Assembly: GCA_964405235.1 (NCBI GenBank)
Contig: CAYONG010000088.1
Location: 39,019-103,018, forward strand
Direction of reading: 5' to 3'
From: WS-11 sp964405235
GTDB taxonomy: Bacteria > Eisenbacteria > RBG-16-71-46
DNA: 64,000 nucleotides
Shown here in pieces: positions 44,509 to 53,212 of the stretch. Position 1 is the first letter of the stretch; each line of letters begins with the position of its first letter. The translations under genes and the position numbers were made by a program. The notes under the pieces are model-generated. The model ran no database searches. It had not been told where the DNA came from and worked only from the letters and a program-made list of their open reading frames with translations.

Positions 44509-45764
44509 CCCACCTCCTCAGGGCCGAGCCAGGCGGCCGGGTCGGCGAGCCGGGCGATGACGGCGTAGAGGAAATCCGCTCCGACCGCGCCGTCCACCAC
44601 CCGATGGTCGAGCGAGAGCGACAGGTTGGTCATTTCGCGGGCGACGATCTGGTCGTCCACCACCACCGGCCGCTTCTTCACCTCGTGCACGCCGAGGATG
44701 GCGACCTGCGGGTGGTGGACGATCGGCGTGGCGAGCAGGCCGCCCCGAGCGCCGGTGCTGGTGACCGTGAAGGTGCCGCCCTGGAGCTCTTCGAGCTTGA
44801 GCGTCCCGGCGCGGGCCCCCTCCGCCAGGCGCCGGATCTCGGCCGCGATCCCAAGCAGCGGGCGGCGGTCGAAGTCGCGCACCACCGGTACGGTCAGGCC
44901 CTCCGGGGTCGCCGTGGCGATGCCCATATGATAGTAGCGCTTGAGCACGACCTCGTGTGCCGCATCGTCGAGGCTGGCGTTGAGCAGTGGGAACCGCTTT
45001 AGCGGCTCGGCCAGCGCCTTGACCACATAGGCGAGGTAGGTGAGGGGGACGCTCTTCTCATTCGCCCGCGCGCGCATTTCGCGCAGGTGATCCGACACCG
45101 CGCTCATGTCGCACTCGGCAACGAACGTGAAGTGGGCGGCGGTGTCGAGCGAGCGGCGCATGTTCTCGGCGATGCGGCGGCGCAGACCGCGCAGCGGGAT
45201 GCGCTCCTCGGGTCCGGCGGACAGCGGGGCCGACGGATTCACTGGCTCCTCGCGGGTCCCCGTCGCTGGCGATCCAGCCCCACTCGTCGCCCCCGCTGCC
45301 TTCCGCACGTCCTCCGCCGTGATGCGCCCGCCGGGGCCGGTGATGGTGACGGCCTCGAGCGCGACGCCCAACTCACGCGCCAGCTGCCGAACCGCGGGGG
45401 TCGCCTGGAACGTAGCCGCGGAAGCCGTCGGGGCCGTGGCCCCGGCGCCGGCGGCTGAGGCCGGTGCGCCGACCGCGGTGGCCCGCGAAGGCGATGCGCC
45501 TGTGGCGGCGCGCGCGCCGGTCTCCCCAGCCACCGCGATGGTCACCATGATGGCGCCGACCGGGATCACCTGGCCCTCCCGGGCGTGGATCGCTTCGATG
45601 ATGCCGCTGCGGGGGGCGGGAATCTCGACGTTCGCCTTGTCGGTCATGACCTCGACCAGCGGTTGATCCTCCTTGACCGCATCGCCCGGCTTGACCAGCC
45701 AGCGGACGATCTCGCCCTCGGCCACGCCCTCGCCGATGTCGGGCAGCTTGACGTCGTATCCCAT
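44505..45764 (-). CDS. 2-oxoacid dehydrogenase E2 (dihydrolipoamide acyltransferase)
   Basis: 419 residues. The N-terminal lipoyl domain has the lipoylated Lys43 in MTDKANVE; the T-D-K-A form is common in branched-chain and some pyruvate complexes. An Ala/Pro/Thr-rich linker (about 80-115) follows, then the E1/E3-binding domain (ATPAVRQLARELGV, about 117-155), a second linker, and the catalytic domain ending with SLDHRVVDG (His387, Asp391). It transfers the acyl group to CoA and forms the core of the complex. No E3 (lipoamide dehydrogenase) gene is present, so E3 is shared or encoded elsewhere. Confidence 0.94.
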   Translation of the reverse strand: MGYDVKLPDIGEGVAEGEIVRWLVKPGDAVKEDQPLVEVMTDKANVEIPAPRSGIIEAIHAREGQVIPVGAIMVTIAVAGETGARAATGASPSRATAVGAPASAAGAGATAPTASAATFQATPAVRQLARELGVALEAVTITGPGGRITAEDVRKAAGATSGAGSPATGTREEPVNPSAPLSAGPEERIPLRGLRRRIAENMRRSLDTAAHFTFVAECDMSAVSDHLREMRARANEKSVPLTYLAYVVKALAEPLKRFPLLNASLDDAAHEVVLKRYYHMGIATATPEGLTVPVVRDFDRRPLLGIAAEIRRLAEGARAGTLKLEELQGGTFTVTSTGARGGLLATPIVHHPQVAILGVHEVKKRPVVVDDQIVAREMTNLSLSLDHRVVDGAVGADFLYAVIARLADPAAWLGPEEVG

Positions 45765-45773
45765 CGGGTCCCC

Positions 45774-46751
45774 CTAGGCGAAGGTCATGACGTGCTCGAT
45801 CGCGCGCAGCGCGCGCGGCGCGTCAGGCAGGTAGCTGTGCTCGAGCGTGTAGGGGAAGGGCGTGTCGTAGCCGGTCACGCGCAGAACCGGCGCCTGCAGC
45901 GAGGTGAGCGCCTGCTCGGCGATCAGCGCCACCAACTCGGCGCCGTATCCGCAGGTGCGCGGCGCCTCGTGCAGTACCACGACGCGGCCGGTCTTGCGCA
46001 CGCTCGCGAGCACGGTCTCGCTGTCGAGCGGTGCCAGAGTGCGCAGATCGATCACCTCGACCGACCACCCGCGCTCCGCCGCGGCGTTCGCCGCCTCGAC
46101 CGCGACCGGGACCATCGCCCCATAGGCCAGCACCGTGCAGTGCTCGCCTTCGCGCGCGAGGCGCGCGCTCCCCAGCGGCACCGTGAAGCGGCCCTCGGCC
46201 ACCTCTTCGCGCACCGAGCGGTAGAGGCGTTTGGGCTCGAGGAAGATGACCGGGTCCTCGCCGGCGAGGGCGGCGAGCAACAGACCCTTGGCGTCCGAGG
46301 GGGTGGAGGGGATGACGACCGTGAGGCCGGCGGTGTGGCAGAAGTACGCCTCGGGGCTCTGGGAGTGATAGAGGCCGCCCTTGATGCCGCCCCCGTAGGG
46401 CGCACGCACAATCACGGGGCAGGCGTACTGGCCGGCCGAGCGCCAGCGCATCTTGGCCAGCTCGGAGACGATCTGGTCGAAGGCAGGATAGATGAAGTCG
46501 ACGAACTGGATCTCGACCACCGGCCTGAGGCCGTAGAGCGCCATCCCGATCGCCCCGCCGACGATCCCGTTCTCCGCCAGCGGGGTGTCCACCACCCGCT
46601 CCTCGCCGAACTCGGCCTGCAAGCCCTCGGTGACCCGGAACACCCCGCCCGCCCTGCCGACGTCCTCGCCCAGGATGATGACGGTCGGATCCTCGCGCAG
46701 CGCGATGCGAAGCGCGTCCTGGATGGCCTGGACCATGGTCATGGGGGGCAT
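45774..46751 (-). CDS. 2-oxoacid dehydrogenase E1 beta subunit
   Basis: 325 residues from ATG 46751, the normal family length; the frame is open another 65 codons upstream but these are Pro/Arg-rich and unlike the family. Motifs include ILGEDVGRAGGVFRVTEGL, DTPLAENGIVGGAIGMAL, APYGGGIKGGLYHSQSPEAYF and the C-terminal VVLHEAPRTCGYGAEL. Together with E1 alpha it forms the heterotetrameric decarboxylase. It is first in the minus-strand operon, 9 bp before E2. Its promoter must lie between 46752 and about 46950, close to the palindrome at 46952-46965 that faces the divergent operon. Confidence 0.94.
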   Translation of the reverse strand: MPPMTMVQAIQDALRIALREDPTVIILGEDVGRAGGVFRVTEGLQAEFGEERVVDTPLAENGIVGGAIGMALYGLRPVVEIQFVDFIYPAFDQIVSELAKMRWRSAGQYACPVIVRAPYGGGIKGGLYHSQSPEAYFCHTAGLTVVIPSTPSDAKGLLLAALAGEDPVIFLEPKRLYRSVREEVAEGRFTVPLGSARLAREGEHCTVLAYGAMVPVAVEAANAAAERGWSVEVIDLRTLAPLDSETVLASVRKTGRVVVLHEAPRTCGYGAELVALIAEQALTSLQAPVLRVTGYDTPFPYTLEHSYLPDAPRALRAIEHVMTFA

Positions 46752-46929
46752 GGAATGACTCCGGAGGTCGAAGGGACGCGGAAGCGTAGCCGATGGCTTG
46801 AGGAGCGGCAACCGGTCGGCGTCGGCGGGCCGGTGGGAGGGCGCCCGGGCAGGCCATCCGGCCCGGGTCGTGATCCGGCCCGGGGCCGAGCGTGCCTGGG
46901 TGGCCGTCGCCGGTCGGGGGGCTCCAATA

Positions 46930-46965
46930 TTAGCCTTGACGAACAAGATAATTAGCCTAGGCTAA
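46930..46965 (+). promoter_or_regulatory. Palindromic operator resembling DtxR/IdeR/MntR boxes, overlapping a promoter
   Basis: A perfect 14-bp palindrome, TTAGCCT-AGGCTAA, lies at 46952-46965. A second TTAGCCT half-site is at 46930-46936, 22 bp away (about two helical turns). TTGACG (46936-46941) and TAGGCT (46958-46963) form a candidate -35/-10 with a 16-bp spacer, so a bound repressor would cover the -10. The words resemble the TTAGG-x-TAGSCT-x-CCTAA style of iron and manganese DtxR-family boxes. The downstream operon encodes a DtxR-family regulator and an NRAMP transporter. Confidence 0.6.
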
Positions 46966-46970
46966 CCGCC

Positions 46971-47056
46971 GTGCTCACCCGCTCGCAGCAGGATGACCTC
47001 AAGGCGCTCCACCCGCCGGCCCCCGGGAGGGATCCGGTGCCCACCCCGTTCCTGCG
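46971..47056 (+). pseudogene. Fossil N-terminus of a DtxR/MntR gene
   Basis: Codon by codon without gaps, LTRSQQDDLKAL, then a diverged stretch, then DPVPT-x-x-L matches the start of the regulator at 50241 (LTRSRQDYLKAL, then EPVPT-x-x-L). Similarity stops within the next few codons, where the lipoprotein signal of the cytochrome gene begins. GTG 46971 keeps this in frame with the cytochrome, but the proper start is GTG 47037. Confidence 0.72.
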
Positions 47057-48260
47057 CCGGGGTCCGCTGGCGCTGGTCGTCTTCGCGGGCCTGCTCGCCC
47101 TCTCCGCGGGCTGCGGGCATCTGCTCACGACCGCGCCGGACGCGGCCGACCTGTTCGACGCCCCGCTCGAGGGACTCGGCCCGGCCGACCTGGCCGCGTT
47201 TGTAGAGGGGGACGAGCAGTTCGGGAAGGCATTCGCCATGAGCGAGGGCCTCGGACCGATCTTCAACAACGTCTCGTGCGCGTCCTGTCACAGCGGCGAC
47301 GGGCGCGGGCGCCCGGAGAACGGTCTCACACGCTTCAGCACGACGGCGCTTCCGCCGGGCGACTACGGCGAGCCGCAGATCCAGGATCGCGCGATCCCCG
47401 GGGCCGAACGCGAATACCTGCCGGGCGGCGCCGAGATCTCGCGCCGCCTTCCGCCGCCCGTGTTCGGCGCCGGCCTGATCGAGGCGATCCCGGCCGAGAG
47501 CGTGTTGGTGCGCGCCGACCCCACCGACGTCGACGGTGACGGCATCTCGGGCCGGCCGAACATGGTCTCGGTCCCGGATTTCGTACCGGCCCACGAGCCC
47601 GGCGGCGGCGCCACCGCTCTCGGGCGCTTCGGACGCAAGGCGCAGACCTCGAGCATCCTGCAGCAGACCGTCGACGCCTATCACCAGGACATCGGCATCA
47701 CGACCGACTTTCGGCCGGTCGAGAACCGTAACCCGCGCGCCTCGAGGCCCACCGAGGCGGCCGACCGCGTCGCCGACCCGGAGCTTCCGTCCCATGTCGT
47801 GCGCGCGGTCGTCGCGTACCTGCGGCTGCTTGCGCCGCCCGCGCCGGGCGAGCTGACGGCGAATCGCGCCCGCGGCCTCGCGGCGTTCGGGACGGCCAGG
47901 TGCGGCTCCTGCCACGTGCCCGCGCTCCGGACCGGACCCAGCGCCACGCCGGCGCTTGCGAACCGCGAGGTGACGCTCTACTCGGACCTGTTGCTGCACG
48001 ACATGGGCGACGGCCTCGCGGACTATCGCAGCGACGGTGACGCCGACGGGCGCGAATGGCGGACCACGCCGCTGTGGGGGCTGCGGGTCATGCGCGCGTT
48101 CCTGAACGGCCAGGCGATCCTGATGCACGACGGGCGCGCGCGCAGCGTCGAGGAGGCGATCCTCATGCACGGCGGCGAGGCGCAGGCCGCGCGCGACTCG
48201 TTCACGGCGCTGCCCGCGGCCGATCGCGCGGCGCTGCTCGATTTCGTGGAGTCGCGATGA
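47037..48260 (+). CDS. Di-heme oxidoreductase-family lipoprotein (DHOR, COG3488-like)
   Basis: 407 residues from GTG 47037, chosen because GGGAGGGA lies just upstream and the protein then begins with a clean lipoprotein signal peptide (lipobox LSAGC, Cys26). Two c-type heme sites are seen, CASCH (81-85) and CGSCH (289-293). The family resembles predicted thiol oxidoreductases that sit in iron-uptake clusters of other bacteria. Other motifs are DVDGDGISGRPN, and DPELPSHVVRAVVAYLRLLA, an alpha-helix before the second heme. It is likely periplasmic or outer-membrane-anchored and redox-active. The stop overlaps the porin start by 4 bp. The segment upstream of 47037 is a fossil of a DtxR gene. Confidence 0.85.
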   Translation: MPTPFLRRGPLALVVFAGLLALSAGCGHLLTTAPDAADLFDAPLEGLGPADLAAFVEGDEQFGKAFAMSEGLGPIFNNVSCASCHSGDGRGRPENGLTRFSTTALPPGDYGEPQIQDRAIPGAEREYLPGGAEISRRLPPPVFGAGLIEAIPAESVLVRADPTDVDGDGISGRPNMVSVPDFVPAHEPGGGATALGRFGRKAQTSSILQQTVDAYHQDIGITTDFRPVENRNPRASRPTEAADRVADPELPSHVVRAVVAYLRLLAPPAPGELTANRARGLAAFGTARCGSCHVPALRTGPSATPALANREVTLYSDLLLHDMGDGLADYRSDGDADGREWRTTPLWGLRVMRAFLNGQAILMHDGRARSVEEAILMHGGEAQAARDSFTALPAADRAALLDFVESR

Positions 48261-49495
48261 CGCCGCGGACGAACATGGGCGCTCGCCCGCGCGCTGCCCT
48301 GGCGATGGGGCTCGCACTCGCACTCACACTCGCACTGCTCACCACCGCGTTCCCCCCGCTGGCCCGGGTCGCGTCGGGTGCTCCCGGCGACTCGCTTGCG
48401 TCCGAACCGCCGCGGCCCTTCGTGCCCGGCGGATTCGACGACAAGCCGCACCTGACCGGCCTGTTCGGAACACTGGCGCTCGGTGGCTACCTCGAAGGCA
48501 GCGCTAGGTGGGCCCGTGTGGACGGCGTCACCGAAGAGCTGGGTGTCGAGCTCACGCGGTGGAACCTGCTGGTCTCGACCTCGCTCCGCGACCGCGTCAA
48601 GATCTTCAGCGAGATCGAGGTGGAGGAGGGGGGCGAGGAGATCACGCTCGAGCTGGCGCAGGTGGACGTGCGATTCGCGTCCGCGTTCACCCTGCGCGGC
48701 GGGGTCCTGCTGCTCCCGCTCGGCCGCTTCAACCTCGCTCACGACGCGCCGCGCAACGAGATCGTCTCACGTCCGGCCGTCTCCCAGGACCTGCTCGGGG
48801 TGGCCCTCGCGCAGCCTGGGCTGGGCGCCTTCGGACGATTCGAACTGGCACGCGGCGCGCGCTTCACCTACGAAGCCTACGGGGTGACCGGCTACCACGA
48901 GGGTCTCATCTCGGATTCGCCCGGCGGCACGAGGCTCGTCTCGGGGAAGAGGAACTTCGAGGATGTCAACGCGTCGCCGGCGTTCGTCGGCCGGCTGGAG
49001 TTGAGCCCGAACCGGCGCACCTCCCTCGGGCTCTCGGGCTACCACGGTGCGTACAACGTGTACCGTCGGGACGGACTGGCCGTGGACGCGCGGCGGGACG
49101 TCGCGGTCGGCGTGCTCGATCTCGAACTTCCGCTCGGGCCGCTGGTGTGGAGCGGCGAGGGCGCGCTGGTCAAGGTGGAGGTGCCGCCCACGCTGGCGGG
49201 ACTGTTCGCGAGCCGCCAGGCGGGCGCCTACGTGATGGCGGCGTGGGCGTTCGGCGCCGGCTGGGTGGAGGCGATGCCCGGGTCGTGGTTCACGGCGGCG
49301 GCCCGGCTCGACGCCGTCGATTTCGACCGGGATCTCGCGGGCGACTCGATGCGCGCCCTTTCGCTGGGCCTCAACTTTCGGCCGGTACGCGAGACGGTGC
49401 TCAAGCTCGGCTACGAGCGCGGCGAGACTCGCGACCGATTCAACAACCTCGGCACGTTCGCCCGTGTTCAGCTCGGGCTCGCGAGCTACTTCTGA
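48257..49495 (+). CDS. Porin-like outer-membrane protein
   Basis: 412 residues. ATG 48257 overlaps the cytochrome stop. A signal peptide (LALALTLALLTTAFPPLA) is followed by LGGYLEGSARW and many amphipathic strands with KIFSEIEVEEGG-type turns. The C-terminal strand is FARVQLGLASYF, ending in the aromatic residue expected of an outer-membrane barrel. It resembles phosphate-selective or other substrate-specific porins of the OprP/O type in general style. Tight coupling to a cytochrome upstream and a metal regulator and transporter downstream suggests metal or metal-chelate passage across the outer membrane, which is inference. Confidence 0.75.
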   Translation: MTPRTNMGARPRAALAMGLALALTLALLTTAFPPLARVASGAPGDSLASEPPRPFVPGGFDDKPHLTGLFGTLALGGYLEGSARWARVDGVTEELGVELTRWNLLVSTSLRDRVKIFSEIEVEEGGEEITLELAQVDVRFASAFTLRGGVLLLPLGRFNLAHDAPRNEIVSRPAVSQDLLGVALAQPGLGAFGRFELARGARFTYEAYGVTGYHEGLISDSPGGTRLVSGKRNFEDVNASPAFVGRLELSPNRRTSLGLSGYHGAYNVYRRDGLAVDARRDVAVGVLDLELPLGPLVWSGEGALVKVEVPPTLAGLFASRQAGAYVMAAWAFGAGWVEAMPGSWFTAAARLDAVDFDRDLAGDSMRALSLGLNFRPVRETVLKLGYERGETRDRFNNLGTFARVQLGLASYF

Positions 49496-49562
49496 TCGTG
49501 CGACGCGCGGGCGGCGCTCGGGCGCTCGGCCCCGTGGAGCGTTCGACTCGAGGAGACGTCCG

Positions 49563-50237
49563 ATGACCCCGCTGACGGATCTACCGCCGCGCCTCGCGCG
49601 CTGGCTGCTGTTCGTGGTCGTGCTGGTCGCCTTCGGTCTCGGGGTCGCCGGCCGCACCGATCTGCCGATGCTGAACGCGTTCATCGCCGCGTGCGCGGCG
49701 CTGATGCTGATCGGCATCCTGATCATCGACCCCGACCTGGCGCGCGAGCGCTTCCGTCGGGGGCAGACCGGCGAGGATCCGGCGCGCCTGGCCTGGATCC
49801 GGCTGCTGTTCCTCGCGCTGTTCGTCTTCGCGCTGCTCGACATCGGCCGGCTCCACTGGTCCGACCGGGTGCCGCCTGCGCTTCAGGCGGGAGCACTCGC
49901 GCTGTTCGCGCTCGCGTTCCTGTGGCAGCTGTGGGCGGTCTCCGTCAATCGATTCTTCGTCCCCGTCATCCGGCTGCAGACCGATCGTGGACACCAGGTC
50001 GTGTCCGCCGGCCCCTACGCGCTCGTCCGGCATCCGGGGTACGCCGGGATGACGCTGATGTCGCCTGCCAGCGCCCTGGCGCTTGGATCCTGGTGGGCGC
50101 TGGCCCCCGCGCTCGTCCTGTCCGCCCTGCTGCTCGCGCGCACGGCCCACGAGGACGGGTTCCTGCGCCGCAATCTCGAGGGCTATTCCGACTACGCAGC
50201 CCGGGTCCGATTCCGATTGCTGCCCGGGGTGTGGTGA
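49563..50237 (+). CDS. Isoprenylcysteine carboxyl methyltransferase-family membrane protein
   Basis: 224 residues from ATG 49563 behind GAGGAGA. It has five or so membrane helices and the ICMT/PEMT C-terminal signature: GPYALVRHPGYAG (SAM-binding R-H-P) and the E-x-x-x-x-x-x-x-x-Y end (HEDGFLRRNLEGYSDYAARV). It methylates a small-molecule, lipid or protein acceptor at the membrane, acceptor unknown. It is part of the metal-related run, 3 bp before the DtxR-type gene, so co-expression is expected although a metal role is not obvious. Confidence 0.85.
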   Translation: MTPLTDLPPRLARWLLFVVVLVAFGLGVAGRTDLPMLNAFIAACAALMLIGILIIDPDLARERFRRGQTGEDPARLAWIRLLFLALFVFALLDIGRLHWSDRVPPALQAGALALFALAFLWQLWAVSVNRFFVPVIRLQTDRGHQVVSAGPYALVRHPGYAGMTLMSPASALALGSWWALAPALVLSALLLARTAHEDGFLRRNLEGYSDYAARVRFRLLPGVW

Positions 50238-50240
50238 GCG

Positions 50241-50942
50241 ATGAGCGCGCTGACGCGGTCCCGGCAGGATTACCTCAAGGCGCTGTACGCGCTCGATCAG
50301 GGCGGTGAGCCCGTCCCGACCTCGCGCCTGGCGGCGCAGCTCGGCGTCTCGGCGCCCTCGGTGACCAACATGCTGGCTCGGCTGACCGAGGAACGGCTGG
50401 TGAAGCACGCGCCCCGCGCCGGGGCGCGGCTGACCGCCCGCGGCCGTCGCGAGGCGCTCGATGTGGTGCGGCGCCATCGAATCCTCGAGACCTTCCTCGT
50501 ACAGGTGCTGGGCCTCGACTGGACCGAGGTGCACGCGGACGCGGAGGTCCTGGAGCACCACATCAGCCCGCGTGTGCTCGAGGCGATCGACCGTCTCATC
50601 GGTCACCCACACGAGGATCCGCACGGGCATCCGATCCCCGATCGGGAAGGCCGCATGCGCCGGCGCTCACTGCTCCCGCTGGCCGGGCTGGTGCGCGGAT
50701 CGCGCGCGGTGGTGCGGGAGATCCGCGATGCCGACGGCAGGCGCATGGCCCGCTGGAAGTCCGCGGGCCTGGTGCCGGGGGCGCGCGTTCGCATGCGCGA
50801 GGTGCGGTCGCTGGACGACGTGTTCGAGATCGACGTGGCCGGCCGTCGCCTCGTCACCGGCAGCGAGGGCCTCGAGGGCGTGATGGTCGAAGTGCACGGT
50901 GGGCCTGGGCGGACCGCGCGCCCGGCAGGAGCGATTCGATGA
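50241..50942 (+). CDS. mntR: DtxR/MntR-family metal-dependent transcriptional regulator
   Basis: 233 residues. An N-terminal winged helix (DYLKALYAL, TSRLAAQLGVSAPSVTNMLARL) is followed by the dimerisation and metal-binding domain. That domain has the E-x-x-x-x-DAEVLEHHIS and GHPHEDPHGHPIP ligand regions typical of MntR/IdeR-type sensors. The C-terminal ~80 residues are an SH3/FeoA-like domain. When loaded with manganese or iron it should repress uptake genes. The likely target is the palindrome at 46952-46965 ahead of its own operon. Mn versus Fe cannot be decided, but the adjacent NRAMP gene favours manganese. Its first 27 codons are duplicated as a fossil at 46971-47056. Confidence 0.9.
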   Translation: MSALTRSRQDYLKALYALDQGGEPVPTSRLAAQLGVSAPSVTNMLARLTEERLVKHAPRAGARLTARGRREALDVVRRHRILETFLVQVLGLDWTEVHADAEVLEHHISPRVLEAIDRLIGHPHEDPHGHPIPDREGRMRRRSLLPLAGLVRGSRAVVREIRDADGRRMARWKSAGLVPGARVRMREVRSLDDVFEIDVAGRRLVTGSEGLEGVMVEVHGGPGRTARPAGAIR

Positions 50943-51014
50943 TGAACGACCGGGAGCTGGAGAGGCCTGCTTGCACCAGAGCTGCCGCGGTCTGCCTCTA
51001 CCTGAGCTTCGAAC

Positions 51015-53045
51015 ATGGCTTCTGACCGCCGGCCCCCCGGGGCCCCGCCGCACCCCGACCTCTCCTCGCTCTCCGAGGTGCACCGCTCGGTCGCGATTCC
51101 GACCAGCGGGAACTGGCTGCGCCGGCTGTTCGCGTTCGCGGGGCCCGCCTACCTCGTGAGCGTCGGCTACATGGACCCGGGCAACTGGGCCACCGACCTG
51201 GCGGGCGGGGCGCGCTTCGGCTACCAGCTCGTGTGGGTCCTTCTGATGAGCAACCTGATGGCGATGCTGCTCCAGACGCTGTCGGCCCGACTCGGCGTGG
51301 TGACCGGGAAGGACCTGGCGCAGGCCTGTCGGGACTACTACCCGCGCTGGCTCTCGGTGCCGCTCTGGATCCTGTGCGAGGTCGCCATCGTCGCCTGCGA
51401 CCTCGCCGAGGTGCTGGGCGCCGCGATCGGGATGAAGCTGCTGTTCGGCATCCCGCTCCTGTGGGGCGTGCTGATCACCGCGCTCGACGTGCTGCTGCTG
51501 CTCGCGCTCCCGCGCCTCGGCATGCGGCGCATGGAGGCGTTCATCATCGTCCTGGTCGCGACCATCGGTGTGTGCTTCGGGATCGAGATGGCGCTGTCGC
51601 ATCCGGTGCTGGGCGAGATCCTGCGCGGCTTCATCCCGCGCGGCGAAGACGGCTCGCTCACCCTGTTCCGCCGCGACCCGGCTGGGGGGCTTTCGGTGTT
51701 GGGGCTGAACGGGGGATCGCTCTACGTCGCGATGGGGATCCTGGGCGCGACGGTCATGCCACACAACCTGTACCTCCACAGCGCGCTGGTACAGAGCCGC
51801 GCCGTCGAGCGCTCCCACGAGGGGAAGCGTCAGGCGTGCCGCATGAACCTGGTGGACACGGCGGTCGCCCTCAACTGCGCCCTGTTCGTCAACGCCGCCA
51901 TCCTAATCCTCGCCGCCGCGGTGTTCCACGGCGGCCCCAACCAGGGCGTCGCAAAGCTCGAGGACGCCCATCGGCTGCTCGCCCCGCTGCTCGGGACGGC
52001 GCTCGCCTCGACCGTGTTCGCGATCGCGCTCCTGTGTTCCGGCCAGGCGAGCACCATCACCGGCACGCTCGCCGGGCAGATCGTCATGGAAGGCTTCCTT
52101 CGCATCCGCATCCGACCCTGGCTGCGCCGGCTCATCAGCCGTGGGCTCGCCATCATCCCGGCGGCGCTGTTCATTGCCATCCGGGGAGCGGACGCGGTCG
52201 ATGACCTGCTGGTTCTCTCCCAGGTGGTGCTGAGCCTGCAACTCGCGTTCGCGGTCATCCCGCTCATCACCTTCACCAGCGATCGAAAGAAGATGGGAGC
52301 GTTCGTGAACCCGCCCTGGGTCATTGCGCTCGCGGGCATCACTGCGGTCATCATCGTCGGGCTGAACGCGAACCTGGTGGCGCAACAGGTTTCGGGGTGG
52401 TTCGCGGCGGCCGGACCCGACGCATGGTGGTTGCGCCTGATCGTGCTGCCGGTGGTCGCAGGGCTCGGGGCGCTGGTCATCTACATCACGCTGACGCCCA
52501 TGCTGCGCCGGTTCGCCCCCGCACTGGTGGGGCACGTGCCGGAAGTCCCGTCCCTGCCCACGGTCGCAGCGGCCGCCCCGGCGCTTCACGTGCGCGCGGC
52601 CCCCGCGGGCGACCCCTGGCGCACGGTTGCGGTCGCACTCGAGCTGGGTCCGGCCGACGCCGCGGTGCTCGAGCACGTGCGCACCGTCGAGCTGACCACG
52701 CGCACCCGCCTGCTGCTCCTTCACGTGGTCGAGAGCGCCGCCGGTCGCTACCTGGGCCCCGAGACCTCTGATCAGGAGACGCGTGAGGACCGGGCGGCGC
52801 TCGAAGCCATCGCCGAGAGCCTCCGCGGCGCCGGTGTGGAGGCCGAAGTGCGCCTCGGCTACGGCAGCCCCGCGCCGGAGCTGGCGCGGCTGGTGAACGC
52901 CTCGGGCGCCGAGCTGCTCATCACCGGCGCTCACGGTCACCGGATGTTCCAGGACCTCATCCACGGCGCGACCGCATCGGGCCTGCGCCACCTCGTGCAC
53001 TGCCCGGTCCTCACCGTGCCGGGCGCCGGTCAGCACCCCCGCTAA
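51015..53045 (+). CDS. mntH: NRAMP manganese/iron transporter fused to a universal stress protein domain
   Basis: 676 residues. The NRAMP part (about 35-505) has YMDPGNWATD (the DPGN metal site, D54 and N57) and GATVMPHNLYLHSALVQSR (the MPH site), with 11-12 membrane helices. The C-terminal ~140 residues form a Usp domain (WRTVAVALELGP, LLLLHVVE, LLITGAHGHRMFQDLIHG). The nucleotide-binding G-x2-G-x9-G-S/T pattern has Ala at the last position. NRAMP-Usp fusions occur in several bacterial groups. The protein should import Mn(II) or Fe(II) with protons, and the Usp tail may sense nucleotide or act as a regulatory cap. It lies 72 bp after the regulator gene. Confidence 0.92.
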   Translation: MASDRRPPGAPPHPDLSSLSEVHRSVAIPTSGNWLRRLFAFAGPAYLVSVGYMDPGNWATDLAGGARFGYQLVWVLLMSNLMAMLLQTLSARLGVVTGKDLAQACRDYYPRWLSVPLWILCEVAIVACDLAEVLGAAIGMKLLFGIPLLWGVLITALDVLLLLALPRLGMRRMEAFIIVLVATIGVCFGIEMALSHPVLGEILRGFIPRGEDGSLTLFRRDPAGGLSVLGLNGGSLYVAMGILGATVMPHNLYLHSALVQSRAVERSHEGKRQACRMNLVDTAVALNCALFVNAAILILAAAVFHGGPNQGVAKLEDAHRLLAPLLGTALASTVFAIALLCSGQASTITGTLAGQIVMEGFLRIRIRPWLRRLISRGLAIIPAALFIAIRGADAVDDLLVLSQVVLSLQLAFAVIPLITFTSDRKKMGAFVNPPWVIALAGITAVIIVGLNANLVAQQVSGWFAAAGPDAWWLRLIVLPVVAGLGALVIYITLTPMLRRFAPALVGHVPEVPSLPTVAAAAPALHVRAAPAGDPWRTVAVALELGPADAAVLEHVRTVELTTRTRLLLLHVVESAAGRYLGPETSDQETREDRAALEAIAESLRGAGVEAEVRLGYGSPAPELARLVNASGAELLITGAHGHRMFQDLIHGATASGLRHLVHCPVLTVPGAGQHPR

Positions 53046-53212
53046 TCCCGCGCGTCCGCTGTCGCGCCGGGGCGCGCTCGCGCCCCCGCCATGCCCCATC
53101 TTGCAAAACCCGGGCGGGGGCGTCACCCTTGTGCTCCGCGGCTGGAACGGCCCGCCGCGCCCCAGGCAACGCAGCCCATCCGGGCTCGGGAGGAGCGCAA
53201 CTGAGTGATGTC

